Origin: Arcticibacter eurypsychrophilus
GTDB taxonomy: Bacteria > Bacteroidota > Bacteroidia > Sphingobacteriales > Sphingobacteriaceae
Reading direction: 5' to 3'
Length of the DNA stretch: 64,000 nt
NCBI RefSeq assembly: GCF_001730525.1
Contig: NZ_MDFN01000008.1
Location: 62,001 to 126,000 of the forward strand
Part shown: positions 17,074-27,187 of the stretch, one piece after another
How positions within the stretch are numbered: the stretch's first letter is position 1
Layout: every line of letters begins with the position of its first letter
Program-made: the position numbers and the translations under genes
Notes under the pieces: model-generated
Seen by the model: only the letters and a program-made list of their open reading frames with translations
Databases searched by the model: none
What the model was told of the DNA's origin: nothing

Positions 17074-19815
17074 GTGAAGCGTTTTCTTACATATTATTAT
17101 TTGTCTTTTTTCCTGGGTCTGCTTCTTATGGCAGGCTGTGGTTCGGCCAGAAAGATGCCTGCCATACAGAATCTTACTGCCCGGTATAATATCATTTATA
17201 ACGCAGAAAATTTACTAAATGAGTGCCGAGAAAATACAGAAAGAAGTATTATCGATGATTACACTCAATTATTGCCGGTGTATAAAGAACCAATAAATGA
17301 AACGGCGGAATTTAACAGTAAGACACTCGATTCGGTAATTCAGAAAGCAAATACTATAATTTTAAAGAAAACAGAAAGTAAATATGTAGGTGATGCTTAC
17401 TTTTTAATAGCTGAAGCCAATTTCCAAAAAGCAAATTACTTTGATGCTTCGGAATTCTATACCTATATATATACCTCCTACCCGGATGATCCACGTTTGT
17501 CTCAACTTTCAAAATCAAGGAAAGCTCGTGCATTGATTCAACTTAATTACCCGTTTCAAGCGGAAGCAATCTTGGATAGTGCTTTAAAAAACCCAAACGC
17601 CTATAAAGATGCACTAGCTGATCTGTATGCAATAAAAGCACAGCTCTTAATTTTCCAAAATCGCTTTCCAGATGCGGAAGAAATGATCAATCAGGCTCTT
17701 AAAGCTAAGCCGACAAGAAGTCAGAAGATCCGATGGACTTATCTTCTCGCTCAGCTTCAAGAAAAAAACAAAACGCCGGAAAACGCTTATTCTAATTATA
17801 CGCTCGTTGTAAAAAGCAATGCGCCTTTTGAAATGGCTTTTAATGCAGATCTTAATCGTATTCGAATTGATAATGAGCATACTGGAAACAAACAAGACAA
17901 AATTATTATCCTCAAATCATTGCTTAAAAGAGATAATAATATAGATTTTCAGGATCAGATTTATTACAAAATAGGAAGCATCTATCAGGAAAGGAACCAA
18001 CTTGATGAAGCGGTTAAAAGCTACAATAAGTCGATAAAACTCAATACCGGTAATAAAAACCAAAAAGGACTCTCTTATTTGAAGTTAGCTGAAATAACTT
18101 TCCAGAACGGACAGTATACGTTGTCAAAGGCTTACTATGACACCACTTTGTCTACTTTGCCTGCTACATATCCGGATTATTCGCTAATAAAACGCAAAGC
18201 AGCCAGTCTCACTTTTCTTGCAAATCGGTTCAATAATATGTATATTGAAAAGCAATTACAGGTATTTGCAAGGCTTTCCGAACAAGACCTTAAAGAAAAA
18301 ATTGATAGCTTAATAAGAAAGCAATCGGATCTTACACTGCATGTTGAACCTTTTCACTCTTCACAAAATAATTTATTAGCTTATTCAGATCAAGCTGTGG
18401 AAAGTTCCAGAGATAACACATTTTACTTCTACAATACGGCAGCTTTAAGCAAGGGGAGCGGTAACTTCAAGCAGCGGTGGGGTAATAGAAAAAGTAGTGA
18501 TAACTGGAGAAACAGTACTAATTTAGGTATCGAAATCACAGAAGCTGTCTCTAGTGCGCTTACTTCCTCTATCTCAGATACAATAAGCACCAGCCCTGCA
18601 TACACATCCTTATTCAACGAATATATGAAAGAGATACCGCTGGATAATCAAAAAATGCAGCTTTCAAATGAACGAATTGCAGCTGCAATGTATGAAATTG
18701 GTGATTTTTATCGTACCGAACTCCAGGATAATGAAGAAGCACAGAAAACATTTGAAAATTTATCAGTTCTTTACCCGGCAAGCAGTTACGCCAGCTCTAC
18801 AATGTATAGCTTATATCTTTTAAATCTGGATAAAAACCCTGTTAAGGCTAATAATTATAGAAAACTGATTATAAGCAGATACCCGGAATCAAACTTTTCA
18901 AAAAGCTTACAAAATCCATTATTTAATATGCAGTCGGCTGAAAAGGAAAAAACGCTTAATTTGGATTATATAGCTATTTTTGAAATGTATACTCAAAAAA
19001 AATACAGGGAGGTTATTCAACTTACAAATGAATTTAAAAATCGGCATAATCGTACATTTCTTTCAGCGCAATTGGCTTATCTGAACGCCCTTGCTACAGG
19101 CCATTTACAAAAGCTTCCTGCATTTGAGGAGTCACTTCAATCCATTATTTCAACCTATCCGGAAGATTCTCTGGTTACTCCTCTGTCGAAACAGCAACTT
19201 CTATATGTGAATCTAAACAGGCAGGAGCTTATGAATAGAAATACGGCTTTATTGGAAAATGATTCAAAGAGTGGGATCTATGAACCGGAAATTCTAACCG
19301 AATCAAATGAATCTGAAAGGCATTTATTACCTCCTTCGAACCAACTAAAGTTGGAAAATAATATTCCAGCAATTGAGAATAAGGGGATTCAGGATGAAAC
19401 TAAATCAACTGAAGATCCTGTTGTTCCTACAAATCAAGTCTTGGCTGAGGCTCAATTTAGTTTACCAGATACAGCTGAATATTATTTTGTTATTAATATC
19501 TTAAATTCAAGAACTAATCTTAGTCCTTCCAGATTCGGAATTGGGCAATTTAATAGAACCCGATATCTATCTTTATCAATAAAACATCAATTAAAAGTGG
19601 TGAATAAGGAAAATCAACTGATATTTGTAGGTCCATTTACATCAAGAACTAGTGTTAATTCTTATGAAAATAATATTGTTCCGCTATTAAAAGACATAAT
19701 GAAAATCCCTTCTGATAAATATAATACCTTTATTATCACCAAAGAAGGGCTTGAAAAACTAAATACAAGTACGATTATACAATCGTATATTGAATACTTT
19801 AATAAAAGTAAGTAG
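17074..19815 (+). CDS. sprE: Type IX secretion/gliding TPR lipoprotein SprE/PorW
   Basis: 913 residues starting at a GTG (17074); the nearby ATG at 17065 is out of frame and closed. The lipoprotein signal ends LLMAGC (Cys22), followed by the family-typical NLTARYNIIYNAENLLNEC. Repeated tetratricopeptide-like helix pairs fill about residues 110-390 and 535-710. A region rich in Ser, Glu and Asn (about 730-800) leads into a folded C-terminal domain (AEYYFVINILNSR...). SprE (PorW in Porphyromonas) is a T9SS component needed for secretion and gliding. It is followed after 4 bases by a penicillin-binding protein gene and then uvrC, a likely operon. Confidence 0.87.
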   Translation: MKRFLTYYYLSFFLGLLLMAGCGSARKMPAIQNLTARYNIIYNAENLLNECRENTERSIIDDYTQLLPVYKEPINETAEFNSKTLDSVIQKANTIILKKTESKYVGDAYFLIAEANFQKANYFDASEFYTYIYTSYPDDPRLSQLSKSRKARALIQLNYPFQAEAILDSALKNPNAYKDALADLYAIKAQLLIFQNRFPDAEEMINQALKAKPTRSQKIRWTYLLAQLQEKNKTPENAYSNYTLVVKSNAPFEMAFNADLNRIRIDNEHTGNKQDKIIILKSLLKRDNNIDFQDQIYYKIGSIYQERNQLDEAVKSYNKSIKLNTGNKNQKGLSYLKLAEITFQNGQYTLSKAYYDTTLSTLPATYPDYSLIKRKAASLTFLANRFNNMYIEKQLQVFARLSEQDLKEKIDSLIRKQSDLTLHVEPFHSSQNNLLAYSDQAVESSRDNTFYFYNTAALSKGSGNFKQRWGNRKSSDNWRNSTNLGIEITEAVSSALTSSISDTISTSPAYTSLFNEYMKEIPLDNQKMQLSNERIAAAMYEIGDFYRTELQDNEEAQKTFENLSVLYPASSYASSTMYSLYLLNLDKNPVKANNYRKLIISRYPESNFSKSLQNPLFNMQSAEKEKTLNLDYIAIFEMYTQKKYREVIQLTNEFKNRHNRTFLSAQLAYLNALATGHLQKLPAFEESLQSIISTYPEDSLVTPLSKQQLLYVNLNRQELMNRNTALLENDSKSGIYEPEILTESNESERHLLPPSNQLKLENNIPAIENKGIQDETKSTEDPVVPTNQVLAEAQFSLPDTAEYYFVINILNSRTNLSPSRFGIGQFNRTRYLSLSIKHQLKVVNKENQLIFVGPFTSRTSVNSYENNIVPLLKDIMKIPSDKYNTFIITKEGLEKLNTSTIIQSYIEYFNKSK

Positions 19816-19819
19816 AAAT

Positions 19820-22051
19820 ATGCCACAAAATAAAACTTTACTCTCCAAGCAGGAAATTACCAAGTACACCATAACCTTTTGGAAAATCATTATTGGCTGT
19901 ATCGCATTTGGCATCATTTTAATTTTCAGTATTGGATTAGGCCTATTTGGGAAATTACCATCATTCAGAGACCTTGAAAATCCTAAAAGCAACTTATCAT
20001 CCGACGTAATTTCTGATGATGGAGTAGTTTTAGGATCCTACTATGTGCAAAACAGAACCAATGTTCGCTACGATCAGATATCACCCAACGTAATAAATGC
20101 CCTTATAGCAACTGAAGATATTCGGTTCTATAGTCATTCAGGAATTGACTTCAAACGTACTTTCACGATTATCTTTTATAATCTGATGGGAAACAAACAA
20201 GGAGCCAGCACAATAACACAACAATTAGCAAAGAATCTTTTTCCGAGAGAAGGTGTAAACGGTTTTTTTAGTACCGTTATTGTTAAATTTAAAGAATGGA
20301 TAATCGCCTTAAAGCTCGAACGTAATTATACCAAGGAAGAAATTATTACCATGTATCTGAATACGGTAGATTTTGGTTCTTATAATAGTTTTGGCATTAA
20401 ATCGGCCTCTCAGACCTACTTTAATACATCACCGTATAAATTAGCCCCTGAACAGGCTGCGATATTAATAGGAATGCTTAAAGGGCCTTCATGGTACAAT
20501 CCCGTGCGCAATCCGGATCGTGCTCTAGCAAGACGAAATACAGTACTGGACAATATGGGAAAGGCTGGCTATCTATCTGATCCGGAAACAGAAGAACTAA
20601 AGCAAAAACCCTTGGTTCTATCCTTCAAAGCAACGCATCACTTTGATGGATATGCTGCCTATTTCAGAGCAGTGCTTAAAAAAGATATACAGAAAATATT
20701 TGACAGTCAGAATATCACTAAAGCAGATGGTACTCCCTATGATCTGGATCGGGACGGATTAAAAATATATACCACTATAAATTCGCACATGCAGCAATAT
20801 GCCGAACAAGCACAGCGTGAATATATGAAAAAGCTACAAGTATCATTTAACAGAGTCTGGGCAAATAGAAACCCATTTAAAGGAGAAGCAGCAAAGATTC
20901 TTGAATTGGGTATGACCAAGTCAGAACGGTATCGCCAGTTGAAAGAAGATGGAATGTCTGATAGCGAAATCCGAAAAAACTTTAATACACCAGTAAAAAT
21001 GATCTTATTCAGCTGGAACGGTGATGTCGAAAAAGTGATGACCCCAATGGACTCTATCAAATATAATAAGTTAATGTTGCGGAATTCCTTAATGTCTATG
21101 GAGCCACAAACAGGCTTCGTACGTGCCTGGGTTGGTGGAATTAACTTTGAGCACTATAAATATGACCAGGTTAAAATGGGTACGCGCCAGGTAGGATCAA
21201 CAGCTAAGCCCTTTACCTATGCTGTAGCCATTGAAAATCAAGGTTACTCTCCTTGTTTTATGGCTCCTAACTCACCTATAAATGTGGATGGTTGGGAACC
21301 TCGTGCCTATAAACCTATTCCAGGACCAATTTCATTAAAAACGGCCCTCGCATTTTCTCAAAACTATGCAACAGCCTATTTGATGGGTCAGGTAGGCGCA
21401 ACGGCAGTATCAACTCTAATTAAAAAGATGGGAGTGACAAGTGACGTCCCGGCTTATCCATCCATTGCCTTAGGAAGCTTTGATGCATCCGTCTTCGATA
21501 TGGTAGGCGCTTATTCTGTATTTGCCAATCAGGGCATTTGGACTGAGCCTACATACCTGAACAGAATTGAAGATAAAAATGGAAATGTGCTATATGAACG
21601 TAAGGCAAAAGTTGTGGTTGCACTGAATCCTCAAACTGCCTACGCGATGACAGATATGCTAAAAGGGGTAGTTCAACGTGGTACAGGACGTCGGTTATTG
21701 TATACTTATAAATTAACCAATCCAATAGGTGGAAAAACTGGAACCACTCAAAATAACTCTGATGGTTGGTTTATTGGCATTACACCTCAACTGGTTACAG
21801 GGGTCTGGACAGGTGCTGATGATCGAGGGATACATTTTATCAACACGGATCAAGGAGGTGGTGCTAACTCCGCGTTACCAATATTTGGGCTTTACATGCA
21901 AAAAGTATACAAAGACCCAACTCTTAAGTACTCCAAAGGCGACTTCGAACCACCGAAAGGCGGTAGTACCATCACCTTAAACTGTGATGCTTATGCTCCT
22001 AAAATCACCAAAGACTCAACATTAGTTCCAACTGAAGAACCAACCCCATAA
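19820..22051 (+). CDS. Class A penicillin-binding protein (PBP1A-like)
   Basis: 743 residues from the ATG at 19820, 4 bases after the sprE stop; a TTG 30 bases upstream inside sprE is rejected. One membrane helix lies near residues 18-40. The glycosyltransferase 51 domain carries ATEDIRFYSHSGIDFKR (catalytic Glu) and the GASTITQQLAKN motif. The transpeptidase domain has STAKPFTY (SxxK, nucleophile Ser), SQN (FSQNYATAY) and KTGTT. It polymerises and cross-links peptidoglycan in the periplasm. Its place directly after the T9SS gene sprE may reflect a need to coordinate envelope growth (inference). Confidence 0.95.
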   Translation: MPQNKTLLSKQEITKYTITFWKIIIGCIAFGIILIFSIGLGLFGKLPSFRDLENPKSNLSSDVISDDGVVLGSYYVQNRTNVRYDQISPNVINALIATEDIRFYSHSGIDFKRTFTIIFYNLMGNKQGASTITQQLAKNLFPREGVNGFFSTVIVKFKEWIIALKLERNYTKEEIITMYLNTVDFGSYNSFGIKSASQTYFNTSPYKLAPEQAAILIGMLKGPSWYNPVRNPDRALARRNTVLDNMGKAGYLSDPETEELKQKPLVLSFKATHHFDGYAAYFRAVLKKDIQKIFDSQNITKADGTPYDLDRDGLKIYTTINSHMQQYAEQAQREYMKKLQVSFNRVWANRNPFKGEAAKILELGMTKSERYRQLKEDGMSDSEIRKNFNTPVKMILFSWNGDVEKVMTPMDSIKYNKLMLRNSLMSMEPQTGFVRAWVGGINFEHYKYDQVKMGTRQVGSTAKPFTYAVAIENQGYSPCFMAPNSPINVDGWEPRAYKPIPGPISLKTALAFSQNYATAYLMGQVGATAVSTLIKKMGVTSDVPAYPSIALGSFDASVFDMVGAYSVFANQGIWTEPTYLNRIEDKNGNVLYERKAKVVVALNPQTAYAMTDMLKGVVQRGTGRRLLYTYKLTNPIGGKTGTTQNNSDGWFIGITPQLVTGVWTGADDRGIHFINTDQGGGANSALPIFGLYMQKVYKDPTLKYSKGDFEPPKGGSTITLNCDAYAPKITKDSTLVPTEEPTP

Positions 22052-22072
22052 CAAATCCTTGCCATAGAAAAG

Positions 22073-23905
22073 ATGAAGTTTGATTATCGTGAGGCGTTAA
22101 AAAAGATTCCAGTTAATCCTGGTGTATATCAGTATTGGGATGAAGCTGGTGAATTGATTTATATTGGTAAAGCCAAAAACCTTCGAAACAGGGTAGGTTC
22201 TTACTTTAATAAGGACAGTTATCGCATTAATTCCAAAACAAGGGTGCTGGTAAGCAAAATTGCAAACATCACATTTACAATAGTTGATTCTGAAATAGAT
22301 GCCTGGTTGCTGGAAAATAGTCTGATTAAAAAACATCAGCCCCGATATAATGTACTATTAAAGGACGATAAAACCTATCCATGGATTGTTATTAAAAATG
22401 AACCTTTCCCAAGAATCTATTGGACAAGGAACATTATAAAAGATGGATCAAAATATTTTGGTCCGTATGCCTCAATCAGCATGATGCATACTATTCTTGA
22501 CCTCATCAAGGAGATATATCCATTGAGGACCTGTAATCTACCTCTCAGCCAATCCAACATCGCATCCGGGAAGTTTAAAGTATGCCTTGAATATCAGATT
22601 GGAAACTGCAAAGGGCCCTGTCAGGCATACCAGTCAGAAGAAGATTACAATCATAATATAAGCAACATTTATGATATTTTGAATGGCAAAACAGGACAGG
22701 TAGTTAGAAGTGTTAAATCGCAACTGGAGAATGCATCATCAGAACTGAACTTTGAACTTGCTCACAAATTAAAAATGCAGTATGATTTGCTTGAGAAATA
22801 TCAGAGCAAATCGACTATAGTAAATTCTTCTATTTCCGATGTAGATGTTTTTAGCATCGCTTCAGACGAAAAACTTGCGTTTGTTAACTTTTTGAAAGTA
22901 ATGAATGGATCTGTGATTCAAACACAGACACTAGAGCTAAAGAAACGATTAGAAGAGACAGATGAGGAACTTCTAAGTATCGCGATTACAGAGTTTAGAA
23001 GTCGCTTTAACAGCAGTTCAAAAGAAATAATTGTGCCGTTTGAACTCGAATTGGAAGACCCTTTGCTTAAGTTTACCGTGCCTAAACTGGGAGAAAAGAA
23101 AAAGTTGCTGGAGCTTTCTCAAAAGAACGTAATTTTCTTTAGACGGGATAAGATGGAACAGTACGAAAAACTCAATCCTGAAGTTCGAACAGATCGACTA
23201 CTCACGCAAATGATGAAGGATTTAAGGTTGAATCAGTTGCCCCGACACATAGAGTGCTTTGATAACTCAAATTTCCAGGGCAAGTACCCCGTTTCAGCTA
23301 TTGTAGTATTTAAAGACGCAAGACCTTCCAAAAAAGATTATCGCCACTTTAACGTTAAAACTGTAGAAGGCCCAAATGATTTTGCCACGATGGAAGAAGC
23401 GGTATACCGACGCTACAAAAGAATGTTAGAAGAAGAAACTCCCTTGCCTCAACTAGTAGTTATAGACGGTGGAAAAGGTCAGCTGTCAGCTGCTATTAAA
23501 AGTCTAAAATTATTAGGTATTGATAAACAATTGACTGTTATTGGAATCGCTAAAAGGTTGGAAGAGCTATTTTTCCCTGGCGACCAATATCCATTATACC
23601 TGGATAAAAAATCAGAATCACTTAAGATTATACAACAACTTAGAGATGAGGCTCATCGCTTTGGAATAACCTTTCATAGGTTAAAAAGAAATAAAGGTAC
23701 ACTTGTAACGGAGCTTTATGATATCCCAGGAATAGGAAAAACAACGGCAGAAAAGCTTTTAATACGCTTTAAATCAGTTGTGAAAATCCGGGAAGCAACG
23801 AAATCAGAACTTCTAACCGTTCTTAATTTAAAACAAACAGAATCGCTGCTTTCTTATTTTGATTATGGCAGCGTTGATTTATCAACAAAAGAACCTGGTA
23901 ATTAG
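22073..23905 (+). CDS. uvrC: Excinuclease ABC subunit C
   Basis: 610 residues, full length. The N-terminal GIY-YIG nuclease domain (GVYQYWDEAGELIYIGKAKN) makes the 3' incision. A UVR motif (about 195-240) contacts UvrB. The RNase H-like endonuclease domain (IECFDNSNFQGKYPVSAIVVF, VVIDGGKGQLSAA) makes the 5' incision. Tandem helix-hairpin-helix motifs near the end (YDIPGIGKTTAEKLL) bind DNA. It functions in nucleotide excision repair. It is 21 bases downstream of the PBP gene. Its stop overlaps the convergent gldN stop by 4 bases. Confidence 0.97.
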   Translation: MKFDYREALKKIPVNPGVYQYWDEAGELIYIGKAKNLRNRVGSYFNKDSYRINSKTRVLVSKIANITFTIVDSEIDAWLLENSLIKKHQPRYNVLLKDDKTYPWIVIKNEPFPRIYWTRNIIKDGSKYFGPYASISMMHTILDLIKEIYPLRTCNLPLSQSNIASGKFKVCLEYQIGNCKGPCQAYQSEEDYNHNISNIYDILNGKTGQVVRSVKSQLENASSELNFELAHKLKMQYDLLEKYQSKSTIVNSSISDVDVFSIASDEKLAFVNFLKVMNGSVIQTQTLELKKRLEETDEELLSIAITEFRSRFNSSSKEIIVPFELELEDPLLKFTVPKLGEKKKLLELSQKNVIFFRRDKMEQYEKLNPEVRTDRLLTQMMKDLRLNQLPRHIECFDNSNFQGKYPVSAIVVFKDARPSKKDYRHFNVKTVEGPNDFATMEEAVYRRYKRMLEEETPLPQLVVIDGGKGQLSAAIKSLKLLGIDKQLTVIGIAKRLEELFFPGDQYPLYLDKKSESLKIIQQLRDEAHRFGITFHRLKRNKGTLVTELYDIPGIGKTTAEKLLIRFKSVVKIREATKSELLTVLNLKQTESLLSYFDYGSVDLSTKEPGN

Positions 23906-24780
23906 TAAGACCACAAATCATGCTCATAATCCATTAGCGCTTTTTTGACTCGCTCTGACTCATAAAGGCGATCAATACCCATGGTGTAATCTTTAAACCT
24001 TAGATCATCCGGATTAGATTCTTTAACGATATAACTTGAAAACAATCGCTTCATAAAGATATCATCATAACTCAATCCTGTAGCGTCATTATTTTTTGTT
24101 GAAACAGCTTTAGTTGCAAAAATATGTCTTGCTTCTGGAAAATAAATCCAAAATGCGGGTTGTTCGCCTAGGTCCTGACCTGCTGCTTTAATTTTAACCA
24201 TTGGTGCGATACCAATTATACGGGGCTCAAAAACGGACCTTTGTTTATCAAAGATCCAGTCCTCTTTAATTTGAAATCGAGTTACACTATCCGGATTGAA
24301 TTCTCCGCTTGCTATATGCGACCCAATTTGCTCTCCATTGTCATTAAAATCTGGAATCACTACACTATCAGCAAATTTAGCCATTACATTACTAGCAGGT
24401 AAAAGCGTACCGAAGGCATCACCATTAGGATCCGATTTCGTGCTTACAGCATCATAAGCATTAAGCTCTCCGGCCATTACAGCGTCCATAATCACATCAA
24501 TTAAACGTGACTTTGGCGAGGCATACACATGATTCATTCTTTCCCTGGTGTCTATTTCGCGCCATACACGCTTAGAAAACATAACATCTGCATCCCTCAA
24601 ATTTGCATAGGGTGTTACTTTAGCATTCTCTATATTGCTACGCTTATAATAGCCATCTACAGGTCGTTCCGTTTCAGGTTCTTCAGAGATAGGCTTTATT
24701 GAATTGTTCTGATTAGGCTTTTGTGCACTTGCCAATGCCACAAACAAACTAAAAAAAACGAACAAGTAGTATCTTTTCAT
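23902..24780 (-). CDS. gldN: Type IX secretion protein GldN/PorN
   Basis: 292 residues with a signal peptide (ending LASAQ). The conserved core includes DADVMFSKRVWREIDTRERMN, YDAVSTKSDPNGDAFG and MGIDRLYESERVKKALMDYE. GldN/PorN is a periplasmic partner of the GldK/PorK lipoprotein ring of the T9SS. It is the last gene of gldKLMN, 7 bases after gldM. It converges on uvrC with overlapping stop codons, leaving no room for a terminator between them. Confidence 0.95.
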   Translation of the reverse strand: MKRYYLFVFFSLFVALASAQKPNQNNSIKPISEEPETERPVDGYYKRSNIENAKVTPYANLRDADVMFSKRVWREIDTRERMNHVYASPKSRLIDVIMDAVMAGELNAYDAVSTKSDPNGDAFGTLLPASNVMAKFADSVVIPDFNDNGEQIGSHIASGEFNPDSVTRFQIKEDWIFDKQRSVFEPRIIGIAPMVKIKAAGQDLGEQPAFWIYFPEARHIFATKAVSTKNNDATGLSYDDIFMKRLFSSYIVKESNPDDLRFKDYTMGIDRLYESERVKKALMDYEHDLWSY

Positions 24781-24787
24781 TTTCTGA

Positions 24788-26311
24788 TTAATTAGCAGTT
24801 AATGCAATAGAATTTAAAGCTCTTTGAGACCCATCCGGACCCACTGCAACAATATTGTCAAATATAACCCTTGAACCCGGACCTATACCAGCTAAAGCAG
24901 AACGCATAGGACCACTTAGGCTATTACCTGAAACACTTAATACCACTGCATCAGCTCTTGGCTTAGCAATAATTAAAGTAAATCTGGTCACATTAAACTT
25001 AGCGTCAAAGTCAAAGTTTTCTAATGTAGCAAATACTTTCCCCTGCGATTTTATTGCAACTGAACTCATTACGCCACCTGTTTTACCTGCAAATTTTGCT
25101 ACCGGATCAGGTATCCGTTTAACACGAAATTCAGTACTTCCAATTGTCTGAACTCTGCCTGGAGCTATTTCCGCCGAAACAGAAACCTTAGCAGTACCTG
25201 GAGAACTAACGTTAACTGTATATTTTCCTTGAGAGCCACTTATAGAACCACCATTCATACTCACCCGTAACTTCTCTTTAGGTATTCCTGGAGCAGACAC
25301 AGAAACCGGATTAGATACTCCTATATAAAAAACATTCATTTTATCAGGAGAGACAACAGCAGAAGGACGAGCAACCTGATATTTTTGTTCAGGGGTACGG
25401 TATTCCTTTATTTTGCCATCAGTTTGTTTTACTTTGATAATCCCCGACCATGAAAATATTCCTTCACGTGTAGTTGATACAGAATATAGGCCCTTTCCAT
25501 CTCGCAATGTAAGGTTTGAGCCTCCTACACTTATTGCAGGAATAGTCCTTGAATCATAAGCTGTCAAAAATACTTCAGCAGTATAAGGTTGTCCTTGAAT
25601 TAAATAAGATGTTGGAGCCACAACGACTGCCGCAAATTTATCTAGATTTACAACTGCCACATCCATTTTTCCTAAAATCCTTTTTATAACATCGGCTTCT
25701 GTATTCTTTGCATCCGTCTGTATTTTAGTTAATATGGTCATTGCTGCAGTAAGCGGTGTACCTTCTCCAAAATTCGCATCCTCCCATTTAGTTCTGCCTT
25801 TACCCGGATCATTTGCTTGCAGAGACATAGATAAACCTGCACGTTCCTTAGGATCAACTAAAGCCATAAGCTTTTCCCGGGTTTCGTTAATTTTCTCTTT
25901 TAACATTTTACCCTTCCTCTTATTAATCATAATTCCAGGAGCAATATCCATGTTATCACGTTGAACCAAATCTCCAGTTTCAGGATTGTAACCTTGACCC
26001 GCTGTTATAAATTCTTTTTTCAGTTGTTCAATGTAAGAATTAAGCTCTTCAGCCACTGATTGTGCTTTTTTAGCTTTCTCATATATTGGTCGGGCTCTTT
26101 CTGGTTCTTTTTGAAGCTTTGTAGCTTCAAATGCCGCAAAGAGTTGCTCTACACTTGTATTGACATTTGAACGAGATGTTTCCAAACTGTCATTAATATT
26201 TTTAAATGCATTAAGAATACTATCCGACACATTCAACGCGAGCATAGCTAGCAATACCAAATACATGATATTGATCATCTTCTGTCTCGTCGTTTCTTTT
26301 CCTCCTGCCAT
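24788..26311 (-). CDS. gldM: Type IX secretion/gliding motor protein GldM/PorM
   Basis: 507 residues. A cytoplasmic N-terminus (MAGGKETTRQKMINIMYL) leads into one membrane helix (MYLVLLAMLALNVSDSIL). A large periplasmic part follows, with a helical domain (about 35-220) and beta-sandwich domains after it, as known for GldM/PorM. With GldL it forms the proton-driven motor that powers secretion and gliding; it spans the periplasm to reach the GldK/GldN ring. It lies 36 bases downstream of gldL. Confidence 0.96.
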   Translation of the reverse strand: MAGGKETTRQKMINIMYLVLLAMLALNVSDSILNAFKNINDSLETSRSNVNTSVEQLFAAFEATKLQKEPERARPIYEKAKKAQSVAEELNSYIEQLKKEFITAGQGYNPETGDLVQRDNMDIAPGIMINKRKGKMLKEKINETREKLMALVDPKERAGLSMSLQANDPGKGRTKWEDANFGEGTPLTAAMTILTKIQTDAKNTEADVIKRILGKMDVAVVNLDKFAAVVVAPTSYLIQGQPYTAEVFLTAYDSRTIPAISVGGSNLTLRDGKGLYSVSTTREGIFSWSGIIKVKQTDGKIKEYRTPEQKYQVARPSAVVSPDKMNVFYIGVSNPVSVSAPGIPKEKLRVSMNGGSISGSQGKYTVNVSSPGTAKVSVSAEIAPGRVQTIGSTEFRVKRIPDPVAKFAGKTGGVMSSVAIKSQGKVFATLENFDFDAKFNVTRFTLIIAKPRADAVVLSVSGNSLSGPMRSALAGIGPGSRVIFDNIVAVGPDGSQRALNSIALTAN

Positions 26312-26347
26312 TATTTAATATTGAAATAATTAATAAATCTGAACTGA

Positions 26348-27160
26348 TTAAACTCTTGGCTGGTTCATTGCTGAAAGCATATTACCATAAATAGCATTTA
26401 GAGATGCTAGATTTTTAGCCAGATGGCCAACTTCATCTTTAAATTTCTTTGAGTCCTCCAATGATTCATTAAAGTTCTGCATAGTAACAGAAACATTCTG
26501 GTAGAATTTATTCATCGACTTCAAATGAGCACTTGAATCTTGCAATTCAAGCTCATATACCGTGTTTAGAGCTGATAAATTTTTTGCCAAATTATTAACC
26601 TGATCATGATAAGATTTTGTATCAGAATTAGAATCCCCCATCTCTCTCAAATTTTCGGTTGCTCTTGCAAATGTTTCATTCAACCTGTCAAATCCAATAG
26701 ATGCTCCTTTTACCTTATCAGTGAATTCTTTAGCAGTCAACGAAGCATCCGCTACATTTGATATGGATGCTACTTTGTCGCCAAAAGTTTTTAACCCAGT
26801 GCCTAAGCTTTCAATAAGTTCAGGACTAATTTTCGCGTTTGCTAACATTTCATCTAAAGCAACAGCAGCCGATGGAGCTTGAGCAGCAGACCTTCCCGAT
26901 TTAACGGGCAATTCTCCTAAAGAATCATCCGCCAGTTCAGGATATACTTTAGACCATTCAAGATCTTTTGCTGGTGGAACAAACCCTGTGATGAAAAACA
27001 AAAATGCCTCAACTCCCAGTCCTATTCCAATCATATAATTACCCCAAATTCCTCCAAGATGCAATATTTTAAACAATGCGCCTAAAATCACCACACTTGC
27101 TCCCCATGAAATTGCTTTATGTAGAAAAGCCTCTGCACCTGCACTTTTTTTATCAGCCAT
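26348..27160 (-). CDS. gldL: Type IX secretion/gliding motor protein GldL/PorL
   Basis: 270 residues. Two membrane helices lie near the N-terminus (AISWGASVVILGALFKILHL, about 12-32; and MIGIGLGVEAFLFFITGF, about 43-60). The second contains a Glu, expected to be the proton-conducting residue of the GldL ring. The C-terminal two thirds are a cytoplasmic region of long coiled-coil-like helices. GldL and GldM form the inner-membrane rotary motor. It lies between gldK (27 bases upstream) and gldM. Confidence 0.96.
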   Translation of the reverse strand: MADKKSAGAEAFLHKAISWGASVVILGALFKILHLGGIWGNYMIGIGLGVEAFLFFITGFVPPAKDLEWSKVYPELADDSLGELPVKSGRSAAQAPSAAVALDEMLANAKISPELIESLGTGLKTFGDKVASISNVADASLTAKEFTDKVKGASIGFDRLNETFARATENLREMGDSNSDTKSYHDQVNNLAKNLSALNTVYELELQDSSAHLKSMNKFYQNVSVTMQNFNESLEDSKKFKDEVGHLAKNLASLNAIYGNMLSAMNQPRV

Positions 27161-27187
27161 TTTATTGTTTTGAATTATTTTGAATTT